DNA of 64,000 bases from Bryobacterales bacterium (GTDB lineage Bacteria > Acidobacteriota > Terriglobia > Bryobacterales > Bryobacteraceae). The stretch lies in contig JADZBH010000041.1 of NCBI GenBank assembly GCA_020852175.1, positions 186,001 to 250,000 on the forward strand. The letters run 5' to 3'. The notes beneath the pieces were generated by a model. That model was not told the origin of the DNA and searched no databases. It saw nothing but the letters and a program-made list of their open reading frames with translations. Positions 34,712 through 43,575 of this stretch are shown here, one piece after another (position 1 is the first letter of the stretch; each line of letters opens with the position of its first letter). The position numbers were made by a program, and so were the translations under genes.

Positions 34712-36577
34712 CTACTGTGGGCGCGGTTTTTGGTCGAATGGGAGCGTCTTGCCCGAATGGACGGCCTGTAGCCGGCCATGAGTGGTGCGCATGGCCTTGA
34801 CAAGTTCGGGGTAGGGCCGGTCGGTAACGTCGACAAGCCCGATGTTATAGTTCTCGCCGTCCATGCGTCCGGTGGAGGGCTGGTCAACCCACTGAAACCA
34901 GCTAGTACCGATGAAGGCGGGGTGGGCGGCGGCCTGCTCGACGTAATAGCGGTAGGCGTTGCCGCGTTCGGCCTGGTCGCGGACCTGGACGAGTCCGGGC
35001 GCGAGTCCGCGGCCGGGGACGCCGAAATGAAACTCACCAATGATGATGGGACGGTGCGTCGCCTGGTAGATCTGATCAAGGGTCTCACGGCTGACAACCG
35101 TGGAATAGACATTCATGCTGTAGACATCGAAGGACTTGGAGGCTCGCAGCATTTCGGCGGGCGGAAGACCGCTGCCGAACCGTAACCCGAGGTTGAGATG
35201 GTTGGGGTCGTGGCGGCGGAGGGCGGCGTTGATCACTTCCAGGTAGCGGTCGAAACAGCGGTAGACGAACTGGCGGCGGCGTTCGGGCGTATCGCCGGAG
35301 GCCAGAAAGGCCTTGGCTTCCCGCTGGGTGGCCGTGGGGGGGCGGTCGAGGATGATATCAACCACCAGGGATTCGCGGCCGGGCCAGGGAGGCTCATTCG
35401 CGATGAAGTAGCCGAGCAGGTAGGGGTCGCTCTTACGCCTGGCGCACTGTTCGGCGGCGGCGCGGTCGACGGTCTTAGGGAACTCCTCGGAGAAAACGTC
35501 GGGCATCCCTAAGAAGCCGGTTTCCATGCCCCAGCCCCGGAGGTTGACGACGTAGGGCTTCTTGTGGCTGTCCCAAAGGTTGCTGTCGCTCCAGTTGCCG
35601 ACGGTGTTCATGCCCCAGTAGTCGAGCCGGCGGAGGATGAGATCGATCCACTTGGTGGCCCACCCCGGGCCGTGGCGGCGCTGTAGGTTCCAGGTGTAAA
35701 AGCCGGTGCGCGGGCGCACGGTGGGGGAGGGGTTGGTTTCGATGGGCGGCATGGCGGCGTAGTAGGAGGCGCGCACGGCAAGGCGGGAGTCGCTTCCTCC
35801 AGCGCCCATGCCGGTGGCCGAGGTGGAGAAGAAGTGGTGTCCATCGGGATCGATGAACCACCAGCGCCCCTCGATCTCATCGACCCGGAAGTAGCCCGTG
35901 GCGCGGGCGCGCGTGTTCGAGTAGCCGCCATAGGGACAGTAGCCGAAACCGCCTGGCCGGAGCGACGCCTCCTCGGCTTTCCATTCGCTTTGCAACTGTT
36001 GCAGGCTGATGATCTTGCCGGGCCAGTCGGCTGGAATCCACTGGCCGAACTGGTCCACGACGGGCTTGTGGTCAAGTACATCGGAACCGGGGTCCTCCTT
36101 GGCGAGGCGGATGGAACGGATGTCCAGCGTGGGGTTGCCAAGGGGCGTCTGCATGGAGACGGAAAGCGCGGTGACGGCGTTGAGCGGGCCATAGACGCCT
36201 CCGGTGGACATCCAGAAGGAGTCGCGGGGGATTTTGCCGACCGAGGCGAGGTCAAAACCGGCCCGGTTGGGCTGGCGGAAGTAGAGCAGCGGAATGGCGG
36301 CCCGGATCCAGACTCCGGCGAAGGGTTGGATGGCGCGGCGCTGATCGAGTGAGCCGGAGTGGACTGTCAGGAAAAAGCGTTGGGGAGACGAGACGCGGAG
36401 TTCCAGTACAAGGAAGTTGAAAGGCGTCCAATCGGAAGGCAGTGTGGGATCGAGGTCCTTCAGGGACCAGCGTTGTTCGCCAGCGGGGCCCGAGCCGAAG
36501 CTGGCGCGGACGGGGGCGGCCGGGGCGGTGGTGGAAAAAAGGAGCAGTGCGAGAGAGAAAAGAAACGCACGGCGCAT
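34712..36577 (-). CDS. exported clan GH-A glycoside hydrolase (agarase-like)
   Basis: A 621-residue exported enzyme. The start at 36577 follows a strong GAGGAGG ribosome site and gives the signal peptide MRRAFLFSLALLLFSTTAPA. An N-terminal beta-sandwich (about residues 25-170) precedes a TIM barrel. The barrel start WWFIDPDGHHFFSTSATGMG is typical of beta-agarase-like enzymes. The likely acid/base is Glu in GYFIANEPPW and the likely nucleophile is Glu in PIIIGEFHFG, as in clan GH-A. The family number is uncertain (GH50/GH86-like or unassigned). It diverges from the exopolysaccharide operon across a 463-base regulatory region. Confidence 0.82.
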   Translation of the reverse strand: MRRAFLFSLALLLFSTTAPAAPVRASFGSGPAGEQRWSLKDLDPTLPSDWTPFNFLVLELRVSSPQRFFLTVHSGSLDQRRAIQPFAGVWIRAAIPLLYFRQPNRAGFDLASVGKIPRDSFWMSTGGVYGPLNAVTALSVSMQTPLGNPTLDIRSIRLAKEDPGSDVLDHKPVVDQFGQWIPADWPGKIISLQQLQSEWKAEEASLRPGGFGYCPYGGYSNTRARATGYFRVDEIEGRWWFIDPDGHHFFSTSATGMGAGGSDSRLAVRASYYAAMPPIETNPSPTVRPRTGFYTWNLQRRHGPGWATKWIDLILRRLDYWGMNTVGNWSDSNLWDSHKKPYVVNLRGWGMETGFLGMPDVFSEEFPKTVDRAAAEQCARRKSDPYLLGYFIANEPPWPGRESLVVDIILDRPPTATQREAKAFLASGDTPERRRQFVYRCFDRYLEVINAALRRHDPNHLNLGLRFGSGLPPAEMLRASKSFDVYSMNVYSTVVSRETLDQIYQATHRPIIIGEFHFGVPGRGLAPGLVQVRDQAERGNAYRYYVEQAAAHPAFIGTSWFQWVDQPSTGRMDGENYNIGLVDVTDRPYPELVKAMRTTHGRLQAVHSGKTLPFDQKPRPQ

Positions 36578-36736
36578 GAGAGCCTCCTCGCCGTACCGTG
36601 TGCGGAAGAGCCGGGAGGGCCCCACGGCCGCGGCGACGGAACCAGCATACAGCGCCGGGAGCGATTGGGATACCGGTTCGAGCTGTGGGGGAAGCGAAAG
36701 CGGAACGACGGAGCAAAGTGGGGCTGCGTACTATAG

Positions 36737-36779
36737 GCACAATAGATTGCAAGTACTGGTACTTATGCACGTATTGTGC
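36737..36779. promoter_or_regulatory. nested 43-base palindrome upstream of the EPS operon
   Basis: Outer arms GCACAATA (36737-36744) and TATTGTGC (36772-36779) are perfect inverted repeats. Inner arms AAGTAC (36751-36756) and GTACTT (36759-36764) share nearly the same centre (36757.5). It lies 128 bases upstream of the promoter and about 160 bases upstream of the hydrolase gene start. An operator for a dimeric or tetrameric regulator is the simplest reading; an RNA hairpin is the alternative. Confidence 0.6.
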
Positions 36780-36906
36780 GGAATTGCATTCTATCGGGAC
36801 TTTAAGTGACTTAGATGCCACGTGAGGTGAAATTTGATCTCAGTTAGGAGTAGGTGTCGCGTATGAAATCTAGTACTCGGCCTGTCCGGCTAAGCGGAAG
36901 TCCCTG

Positions 36907-36935
36907 TTGACTGTCATGAGAGGCCACCTTATACT
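36907..36935 (+). promoter_or_regulatory. sigma-70-type promoter of the EPS operon
   Basis: TTGACT (36907-36912) and TATACT (36930-36935) are separated by exactly 17 bases, one mismatch from consensus in each hexamer. Transcription would start near 36942 and give a leader of about 100 bases before the GTG at 37041. Confidence 0.7.
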
Positions 36936-37040
36936 TGATTCCCAACGTATTGATTTTGTTGGAATTAGATGCCGTGAGGAATTTGGTTGACCACCGGGTT
37001 CAATTTCCGGTGTGAGGCTACGAATTTTATGGAGGACTAG

Positions 37041-38462
37041 GTGGAAGGCGAAGACCGGATGCAAGCAGGCGGCACGGAGCAACTGCTACGCCATCCATTT
37101 GAGCGAAAAACGGGTTTCATCGTCCGTTTACTCGCTGTTGCCGATACGGTTGTCATCGCGCTCGTCATGGCCGGTGCAGCGTCGGATACGGTTGTATCCG
37201 GATTTCGGGACCGCTTGGTCTTTATCCTGCTGGTACCGCTGTTCCAAGCGCTCTTCCATACATTCGGGCTTTACGAGTCGCATCGTCTGCACGGCATTCG
37301 CGGCGTAATGAGGGCACTTTTTGCCGCTGAGTTTGTTGGCTGTGTGTTGGGGTTGACCACGGTGATCCTGGTGGGCCGCGCGGAGTTGATTCCGAACATA
37401 CTGGCCTTTTCCGCGGCCACCACTCTCCTGCTGGCCTCGGGACGTCTGGCTTTGTACGCGGCGCTGGGCGTGGCCCGGCGCAAGGGCGTGGATGCCCGGC
37501 ATGTGTGTGTGATTTCCACGTGGGACAAGGCGCAGGAGATCGCGCGCCACATGAGCAAGCGGACGGCTTGGGGCATGAACGTGACCGTGGTGGGGGTGAC
37601 GAGAGCCGATGGCGGCCATCAGTTCCGAAGTTTTCCTGGCGGTGAGGATCTGGGCCGCGAACTGTCCGGCGTGCTGCACGGGCAGGTGATCGACGAGGTG
37701 TTGATCGCCGTGGATCCGGAGCGCCTGGCGGCGGAACGGCCCACCATCGCCTTGTGCGAGCAGTTTGGCGTGATGGGCCGGGTGCTGATCGAATGCAAGA
37801 CCGAGCCCGAGGCTCCTCTGCCGCTGCACAGCGAGCTTCCGGTGACGAACGCGCTCCGCGACGAAAGGCATGTCTGGCTGAAGCGGCTTCTGGATGTCAC
37901 GGGCGCCATGGCGGGCATCGTGTTGTTCGGTATACCCATGCTCCTCGTGGCCGTGCTGGTGAAGATATCCTCCGCGGGGCCCGTGCTGTTCCGCCAGCGC
38001 CGCGTCGGGTTGAATGGCCGTGAATTCATCATTTACAAGTTCCGCACGATGGTGGAAGGGGCCGAGGCGATGTTGATTCCGGCGAACCGGTCGATTACCA
38101 AAGGACCGGTTTTCAAGGATTCCAGCGACTACCGCGTAACACCCGTCGGGCACTATCTGCGCAGGTTCAGCCTGGATGAGATGCCGCAATTCTTCAACAT
38201 TTTGAAGGGCGATATGAGCCTGGTGGGCCCGCGTCCGCTTCCGCCCCGCGAAGCGGGAAGGATTCTTGGCGCCTACCGGCGGCGTTTCCGCGTGCTGCCC
38301 GGATTGACCGGGATCTGGCAAGTCAGCGGCCGTAGCGACATCGAGTTTGAACGCTGGATGAGTTACGACCTGGAGTATGTCGATAACTGGTCGATTGGGT
38401 TGGATCTGAAGATCATACTGAGAACGCTCCCCGTGGTACTTACCGGAAAGGGTGCGTATTAG
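37041..38462 (+). CDS. polyprenyl-phosphate hexose-1-phosphate transferase (EPS initiation)
   Basis: A 473-residue polyisoprenyl-phosphate hexose-1-phosphotransferase. It starts at GTG after GGAGGACTAG. Four N-terminal helices (residues about 25-145) and a Rossmann-like middle (ARHVCVISTWDKAQEIARHM) precede the catalytic sugar-transferase domain. That domain has KRLLDVTGAMAGIVLFGIPM, PVLFRQRRVG, FIIYKFRTMVEGAE, DEMPQFFNILKGDMSLVGPR and LPGLTGIWQVSGRS. It attaches the first sugar to the lipid carrier at the inner membrane. It is the first gene of the operon, downstream of the strong promoter. Confidence 0.94.
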   Translation: MEGEDRMQAGGTEQLLRHPFERKTGFIVRLLAVADTVVIALVMAGAASDTVVSGFRDRLVFILLVPLFQALFHTFGLYESHRLHGIRGVMRALFAAEFVGCVLGLTTVILVGRAELIPNILAFSAATTLLLASGRLALYAALGVARRKGVDARHVCVISTWDKAQEIARHMSKRTAWGMNVTVVGVTRADGGHQFRSFPGGEDLGRELSGVLHGQVIDEVLIAVDPERLAAERPTIALCEQFGVMGRVLIECKTEPEAPLPLHSELPVTNALRDERHVWLKRLLDVTGAMAGIVLFGIPMLLVAVLVKISSAGPVLFRQRRVGLNGREFIIYKFRTMVEGAEAMLIPANRSITKGPVFKDSSDYRVTPVGHYLRRFSLDEMPQFFNILKGDMSLVGPRPLPPREAGRILGAYRRRFRVLPGLTGIWQVSGRSDIEFERWMSYDLEYVDNWSIGLDLKIILRTLPVVLTGKGAY

Positions 38463-38495
38463 GGCGGGGACGGCTGTTGGAGGAAGGAGGAGACG

Positions 38496-39224
38496 GTGGA
38501 AGTAGCTATCTTATGCGGTGGAAAAGGGACGCGTTCGTACCCCTTCACGGAGTATTTTCCGAAGGTCATGATGCCGATCAACGGGGCGCCGATCATCGTG
38601 CATCTGATGCGTATTTATGCCCAGCAGGGATTCAAGAAGTTCGTGCTGGCGGCCGGACACAGGCAGGAGATCCTGATCGACTACTTCTCGGGACGGTTTC
38701 CGGAATGGGACATCAAAATCGTGGATACCGGAGCTGAGTCGGACACGGGGGAACGGATCCGGCGCTGCGCGGACTATTTGGGAGACCGGTTCTTCGCCAC
38801 GTACGGGGACGGGTTGGGCGACGTGGACCTGCGGGATCTGCTGCGTTTCCACGTTCGCGCCGGCGGACTGGCGACGCTGACGTCGGTGCCGCTGCGTTCG
38901 CAGTATGGGACGGTGCATTTTGACGGCAACGGGCGTGTGGAGCGGTTCGAGGAAAAGCCGGTGATCGCCGATAGCCTGATCAATGCCGGATTTTTCGTAT
39001 TTGAAAAGTCGGTGTTCGGCCACTGGCGGGGCCAAAACCTGGAGGCGGACGTGTTTCCGCACCTGGCTTCGCAAGGCCAGTTGTACACCTACCGCCACGA
39101 TGGATTCTGGAAATCGATGGATACGAGCAAGGACCAGCAGCAGTTGGAGACGATCCTGAGCGATTGCCGGGGCGAAGCGCCGTGGTCCGTGCCTCGGGCT
39201 GCTGCCGCGGCGGCGGGCGATTAG
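38496..39224 (+). CDS. rfbF: glucose-1-phosphate cytidylyltransferase
   Basis: A 242-residue nucleotidyltransferase that makes CDP-glucose from CTP and glucose-1-phosphate. The N-terminus VAILCGGKGTRSYPFTEYFP is the nucleotide-binding signature, followed by PKVMMPINGAPI, FATYGDGLGDVDL and the cytidylyltransferase-type FEEKPVIADSLINAGFFVFE. It starts at GTG, decided by GGAGGAGAC before it. The next gene encodes the enzyme that uses its product. Together they commit the cell to a CDP-6-deoxyhexose. The Ala-rich tail is unusual but probably harmless. Confidence 0.92.
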   Translation: MEVAILCGGKGTRSYPFTEYFPKVMMPINGAPIIVHLMRIYAQQGFKKFVLAAGHRQEILIDYFSGRFPEWDIKIVDTGAESDTGERIRRCADYLGDRFFATYGDGLGDVDLRDLLRFHVRAGGLATLTSVPLRSQYGTVHFDGNGRVERFEEKPVIADSLINAGFFVFEKSVFGHWRGQNLEADVFPHLASQGQLYTYRHDGFWKSMDTSKDQQQLETILSDCRGEAPWSVPRAAAAAAGD

Positions 39225-39234
39225 GAGGGGACCT

Positions 39235-40251
39235 TTGGAACGAAATCGGGAAATGTGGCGGGGCCGGAGCGTATTCGTGACCGGTGGCACCGGATTGCTG
39301 GGCGGCTGGGTCGTTCGTGAACTGCTGGAAGCAGGGGCGGAGGTGGTGGCGCTGGTGCGCGACCATAATCCACGTTCCATGATGGCGGCCGATGGACTGA
39401 TGAACCGTGTGAACGGCGTGTACGGTTCGCTTGAGGACGCCGATCTGATGAGGCGCGCGCTGGCCGAGTATGGGGTGGAGACGGTGTTCCACCTGGCGGC
39501 GCAACCGCTGGTGGGCGTGGCCAAGCTCGACCCCGTGGGGACCTTGCGGGCCAACGTGGCCGGAACGTGGAACGTGCTGGAAGCGGCGCGAGTAACCAGG
39601 GTGAAGCAGGTGGTGGTGGCCTCCTCGGACAAGGCGTATGGCAGCAGCGAGCATCTGCCTTACCGCGAGGACTATCCGCTGCAGGGCGCCTATCCTTACG
39701 ATGCCTCCAAAAGCTGCACGGACATCATTTCGAACATGTACGCCCAGACCTACGGGATGGCGGTGGGCGTGGCGCGCTGCGCCAACCTGTATGGAGGCGG
39801 CGATCTGAACTTCAGCCGCACGTTTCCAGGGGCGATCAAGGCGGCCTATCATGGCGAGCGGTTTCAGATTCGCAGCGATGGGAAGTTCGTGCGGGATTTC
39901 CTCTACGTCAAGGACGCCGCCGATGCCTACCTGTTAATGGCCGAAGCGATGGAACGGGGAATCCGCCCCGGGCCGGTGAACTTCAGCATCGAATCCCGGC
40001 TTACGGTACTCGAGTGTGTCGATCTGGTGCTGGATTTGATGGGCCGGAGGGACCTGGTTCCCGAGATTTTGAATCAGGCGAGCAACGAGATCCGTGAACA
40101 ATATCTCAGTTGCGAGAAAGCCGCGTCGCTGCTGGGCTGGAAGCCGCGGTATAGCTTGCGGGAATCCATGCGCGAGACCATCCACTGGTACACGGATCAC
40201 TTCCGCGCGCTCGAAAGGGAGGCCAAACGGACCGCTCCAGCGGCCGTTTAG
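39235..40251 (+). CDS. rfbG: CDP-glucose 4,6-dehydratase
   Basis: A 338-residue short-chain dehydrogenase that converts CDP-glucose to CDP-4-keto-6-deoxyglucose. It has the NAD-binding FVTGGTGLLGGWVVRELL, then ETVFHLAAQPLVGV, the serine region VVASSDKAYGSSE, and catalytic YDASK. GDLNFSRTFPGAIKAA and FVRDFLYVKDAADAYL are typical of the family. It starts at TTG after AGGAGGGG. The 3-dehydratase and later enzymes of abequose or tyvelose synthesis are not in the window, so the final sugar cannot be named. Confidence 0.92.
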   Translation: MERNREMWRGRSVFVTGGTGLLGGWVVRELLEAGAEVVALVRDHNPRSMMAADGLMNRVNGVYGSLEDADLMRRALAEYGVETVFHLAAQPLVGVAKLDPVGTLRANVAGTWNVLEAARVTRVKQVVVASSDKAYGSSEHLPYREDYPLQGAYPYDASKSCTDIISNMYAQTYGMAVGVARCANLYGGGDLNFSRTFPGAIKAAYHGERFQIRSDGKFVRDFLYVKDAADAYLLMAEAMERGIRPGPVNFSIESRLTVLECVDLVLDLMGRRDLVPEILNQASNEIREQYLSCEKAASLLGWKPRYSLRESMRETIHWYTDHFRALEREAKRTAPAAV

Positions 40252-40272
40252 ACTTCCAGGCCACACTGCCCC

Positions 40273-41475
40273 ATGCGAATCGCCCTGTACTATCCGTGGA
40301 TTCACCTCACCAGCGGGGCGGAGCGCGTCATCATCGAGTTGGTGCGGCGCAGCCGCCATCAGTACACCGTCTACACGAATCACTTCGATCGCCAGGCGAC
40401 CTTCCCGGAGTTGGCCGGGATGCCCGTCACGGAGTTGTCCCGGCTGCCCGTGAAGCGAACGCTGTGGACGACGGCGCGGAACAGTTGGAAGCTGTTATGG
40501 CAGAAGTTGCCCGCGGCGAACCATGAGCATCTGGTGGTGCTGTGCGAAGGGTTGGGCGATCTGGTGCTGTTCCGGAACTCCGGCGTTCCCGCCACCTGCC
40601 TGTGCCTGACGCCGCTGCGGGCCTGTTTCGACCCCCACTACCGCGCGCAGGCATTCAGGCAGCGCTCCCTGGCCGGGCGTCTGGTGTTGCAGGCGGGAAC
40701 GGCGGCGTTTGCAAGGGTGGACCGTGCGTTGTGGAAGAGGTACGGCAACGTGGTGTGCATCAGCGGCGAGGTGCGAAAGCGTGTGATCGCGGCCGGTCTG
40801 GCGCCGGAAAGCAAGATCCGTGTGGCCTACCCGGGCGTCGGCGTGGCGGGCAACGGCTCGGCTTTCGCCTCGGAACGGTATTTTCTGTTGCCGGGCCGTA
40901 TCATGTGGACCAAGAACCACAAACTGGCCATCGAGGCTTTCCGGCTGATGCGAAGCCAGCACCCTGAATTGCGGGATTTCCGGCTGGTGATCGCAGGAAT
41001 GGTGGATCACAAAAGCGGGGCCTATTTCGAATCGCTCCGCGCGCTGTGCGGCGGGGACAGTGGCTTTGAATTCCGCGTGAGCCCGCCGGACGAAGAACTG
41101 GTTTCCCTGTATCAACGGTCCTTCGGGGTGTTGTTCACGGCATTCAACGAGGATTGGGGCATTGTGCCGCTGGAAGCCATGTCATTTTCCAAGCCCGTGG
41201 TGGCGGTGAATCGCGGCGGGCCCCGGGAGACGGTGATTCACGAAACCAACGGCCTGCTGGCCGAACCGGACCCGCAGGCATTTTCCACGCAAATGAGCCG
41301 GCTCGCGCTGGCGCCGGACTGGGCGGCCGCGCTGGGCCATGCGGGCGCCGGGCACTGGCGGCGCTTTAACTGGGATGAGTTTGTCTCTCAAGTAGACCGC
41401 GCCGTCGAGGGTGGCGCCGTGCGGGAGACGATCAGGCTTGAATCGGAACGCTACGTCGCGGATCCGGAACCTTAA
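40273..41475 (+). CDS. GT4-type glycosyltransferase
   Basis: A 400-residue GT-B fold retaining glycosyltransferase. The N-domain starts MRIALYYPWIHLTSGAERVI, the usual acceptor-side pattern with a glycine/alanine turn. The donor domain has FLLPGRIMWTKNHKLAIEAF, FEFRVSPPDEELVSLYQRS, and the E-x7-E type motif in FNEDWGIVPLEAMSFSKPVV. It would add a sugar to the lipid-linked repeat unit on the cytoplasmic face. It lies 21 bases after the CDP-glucose dehydratase gene. The donor sugar is unknown; a CDP-deoxysugar is possible. Confidence 0.88.
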   Translation: MRIALYYPWIHLTSGAERVIIELVRRSRHQYTVYTNHFDRQATFPELAGMPVTELSRLPVKRTLWTTARNSWKLLWQKLPAANHEHLVVLCEGLGDLVLFRNSGVPATCLCLTPLRACFDPHYRAQAFRQRSLAGRLVLQAGTAAFARVDRALWKRYGNVVCISGEVRKRVIAAGLAPESKIRVAYPGVGVAGNGSAFASERYFLLPGRIMWTKNHKLAIEAFRLMRSQHPELRDFRLVIAGMVDHKSGAYFESLRALCGGDSGFEFRVSPPDEELVSLYQRSFGVLFTAFNEDWGIVPLEAMSFSKPVVAVNRGGPRETVIHETNGLLAEPDPQAFSTQMSRLALAPDWAAALGHAGAGHWRRFNWDEFVSQVDRAVEGGAVRETIRLESERYVADPEP

Positions 41476-41496
41476 CCGCGTATGGAGGAGGGGCGA

Positions 41497-43563
41497 ATGG
41501 TTCCCAACATATACATGGCGGACCTGCGGTACAACTACTGCGGCGTACTGGCCAACGACTGCATGCCGCTTGGCGTCGCCTGTATGAAGGCGGTGATGGA
41601 CCGTGACCTGCCTGGCGGCGTCCGCTCCCGGCTGTTCACATATCCGGACAGGTTGCTGGAAGAGATGATCAAACAGCCGCCCGAAGTGCTCATGGTGAGC
41701 AACTATGTGTGGAACGAAGCATTGAGCCTGCACATGGCGCGGATCGCCAAGCGCATGAATCCGCGCATGCTGGTGGTGATGGGAGGGCCGAACATCTCCC
41801 TGGAGCCGGAACGCCAGACGGCCTGGCTGGACTCGAAGCCCGAAATCGACCTGTTTGTTCTGGGGGAGGGAGATTTTCTCGCCACGGAGGTCGTGCGCCG
41901 GTATCTGGACGTGGGGCTCGACAGGGACCGCCTGCTTTCAGGCGAGATTCCGTCGTCGTTGTACAGGCGGCCCGGCGGAGAGATCTACCGCTGCGAAACG
42001 TGGGACCGGCACAGCCAGATCGATGAGATTCCTTCGCCGTGGCTGACCGGGATTCAAGACGAATTTTTCGATGGGAAGCTGGTGCCGCTGGTGGAAACCA
42101 ACCGCGGCTGCCCCTTCACCTGCACCTTCTGTGTCCAGGGGACACGGTGGTACACCAAGGTGCACAACTTCACCGTGGAACGCGTGAAGGAGGAACTCGA
42201 GTACATCGCGCGGCGGGCGCACGAGGTGTGTCCAAGCGTGGGCACGCTCCGGATCGCCGATTCGAACTATGGGATGTTCGAGCGGGACGTGGAGATTTCC
42301 GAGTTCATCGGCGGGTTGATGAAGAAGTACCACTTCCCGCGCTACATCGACGCGACGACGGGGAAGAACCGGCCCGACCGGATCATTCGTTCGGTGGAAA
42401 AGGTGAGCGGGGCGCTGGTGATCTACCAGGCCGTGCAATCGCTGAACGACGAGGTGCTGAAGAACGTTAAGCGCCAGACGATCAAGCTGGAGGCCTACGA
42501 ACAACTGCAGGTACACATGCGGGGCAGGGGCCTGCGGTCGAATTCGGATCTCATTCTGGGGTTGCCCGGCGAGACGTTGCAGACTCATCTGGACGCCTTT
42601 TCCAAGCTGCTGGACTCCGGCATCAGCCAGGTGACGAGCTTCCAGTTGATGATGCTGAAGGGTTCCGAACTGGAGACGCTGGCCACGCGCAGCATGTTCA
42701 AGTTCGAGTCGCGCTATCGCGTGCTCGCCAAGAACTTCTGGGAACACGAGGGCGAACGGGACATGGACGTGGAGGAGGTGATCGTGGCCACCGACACGTT
42801 GAGTTTCGACGACTATGTCACCTGCCGGAAACACACTCTGTGCGGCGTGGCCTTCTGGCGCGATGACAGCTTCGAGGATGTGATCCGGTTCCTCGGCAGC
42901 CTGGGACTGAAGCGTTCCGAATGCTGGCGCGTGATGTTGCCGGAGTTGGAAGCTTCCAGCGGGGCGACCAGGCAATACCTGGACAATTTCGTCGCCGAAA
43001 CGGTGGGCGAACTCTTTCCCACGCCGGAGGCGGTAAAGGAGTTCTACAGCCGGGAGGAAAACTGGAAGCGGCTTCTGGCGGGTGAAATCGGGGACAACCT
43101 GATGCACAAGTATCACGCCCTGGCCAGCTTCATTCACTGGCCGGAGATCTCGGCGATCGCCATGCGGACGCTGCGCAAATTGGCCGTGGAACGGGAATTG
43201 GACCGGCGGATTCCGGGGTTTGAGGAATTTTGGGCGGATCTGACGGACTATGTCCGGCTGCGCCATGCCCATGGCCTAACCGAAGAGGCGGTATTTGCCG
43301 ATCAATCTGGTACATTTATATACGACATTTCGTCCTGGCTGGAGGATGGGATGCCCGTGGATGTTTCCCGGTACCGGTTGCCCGCGACGTCGCGGATCAA
43401 CTTCCGGTTGTCGCCGGAGGGGCGCGAGGGTCTGGAGGGGGCTTTTCGCGTTTACACATTTACAGTCAAGGGCTTAACCAAGCTGGTGAGCCGGATTCAA
43501 CGATCCTGGCAGGCCCGGGTCCCGGAAGGGTTGGGCCAGGTGGCCTCGGTTGCCGGGGATTAA
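41497..43563 (+). CDS. B12-binding-type radical SAM enzyme in the EPS operon
   Basis: A 688-residue radical SAM protein. The N-terminal 150 residues have the B12-binding-type Rossmann pattern (MLVVMGGPNISLEPE) but lack the DxHxxG cobalamin ligand that I would expect. The cluster motif CxxxCxxC lies in RGCPFTCTFCVQG (about residue 205). A TIM-barrel-like part follows (YIDATTGKNRPDRI, LGLPGETLQTHLDA). The last 300 residues match nothing I know. The ATG at 41497 is chosen because GGAGGAGG before it is a ribosome site; 41482 would include that site. The substrate is unknown; sugar, lipid or peptide modification are all possible. Confidence 0.85.
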   Translation: MVPNIYMADLRYNYCGVLANDCMPLGVACMKAVMDRDLPGGVRSRLFTYPDRLLEEMIKQPPEVLMVSNYVWNEALSLHMARIAKRMNPRMLVVMGGPNISLEPERQTAWLDSKPEIDLFVLGEGDFLATEVVRRYLDVGLDRDRLLSGEIPSSLYRRPGGEIYRCETWDRHSQIDEIPSPWLTGIQDEFFDGKLVPLVETNRGCPFTCTFCVQGTRWYTKVHNFTVERVKEELEYIARRAHEVCPSVGTLRIADSNYGMFERDVEISEFIGGLMKKYHFPRYIDATTGKNRPDRIIRSVEKVSGALVIYQAVQSLNDEVLKNVKRQTIKLEAYEQLQVHMRGRGLRSNSDLILGLPGETLQTHLDAFSKLLDSGISQVTSFQLMMLKGSELETLATRSMFKFESRYRVLAKNFWEHEGERDMDVEEVIVATDTLSFDDYVTCRKHTLCGVAFWRDDSFEDVIRFLGSLGLKRSECWRVMLPELEASSGATRQYLDNFVAETVGELFPTPEAVKEFYSREENWKRLLAGEIGDNLMHKYHALASFIHWPEISAIAMRTLRKLAVERELDRRIPGFEEFWADLTDYVRLRHAHGLTEEAVFADQSGTFIYDISSWLEDGMPVDVSRYRLPATSRINFRLSPEGREGLEGAFRVYTFTVKGLTKLVSRIQRSWQARVPEGLGQVASVAGD

Positions 43564-43575
43564 GACAAAAGGGAC

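Larger units (their letters stand above)
36578..37040. other. 463-base intergenic regulatory region
   Basis: No gene is visible here. It holds the ribosome site of the minus-strand hydrolase, a 43-base nested palindrome (36737-36779), a near-consensus promoter (36907-36935), and a leader of roughly 100 bases before the first exopolysaccharide gene. The part from about 36720 to 37010 is clearly richer in A and T than the flanking genes. Confidence 0.75.
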
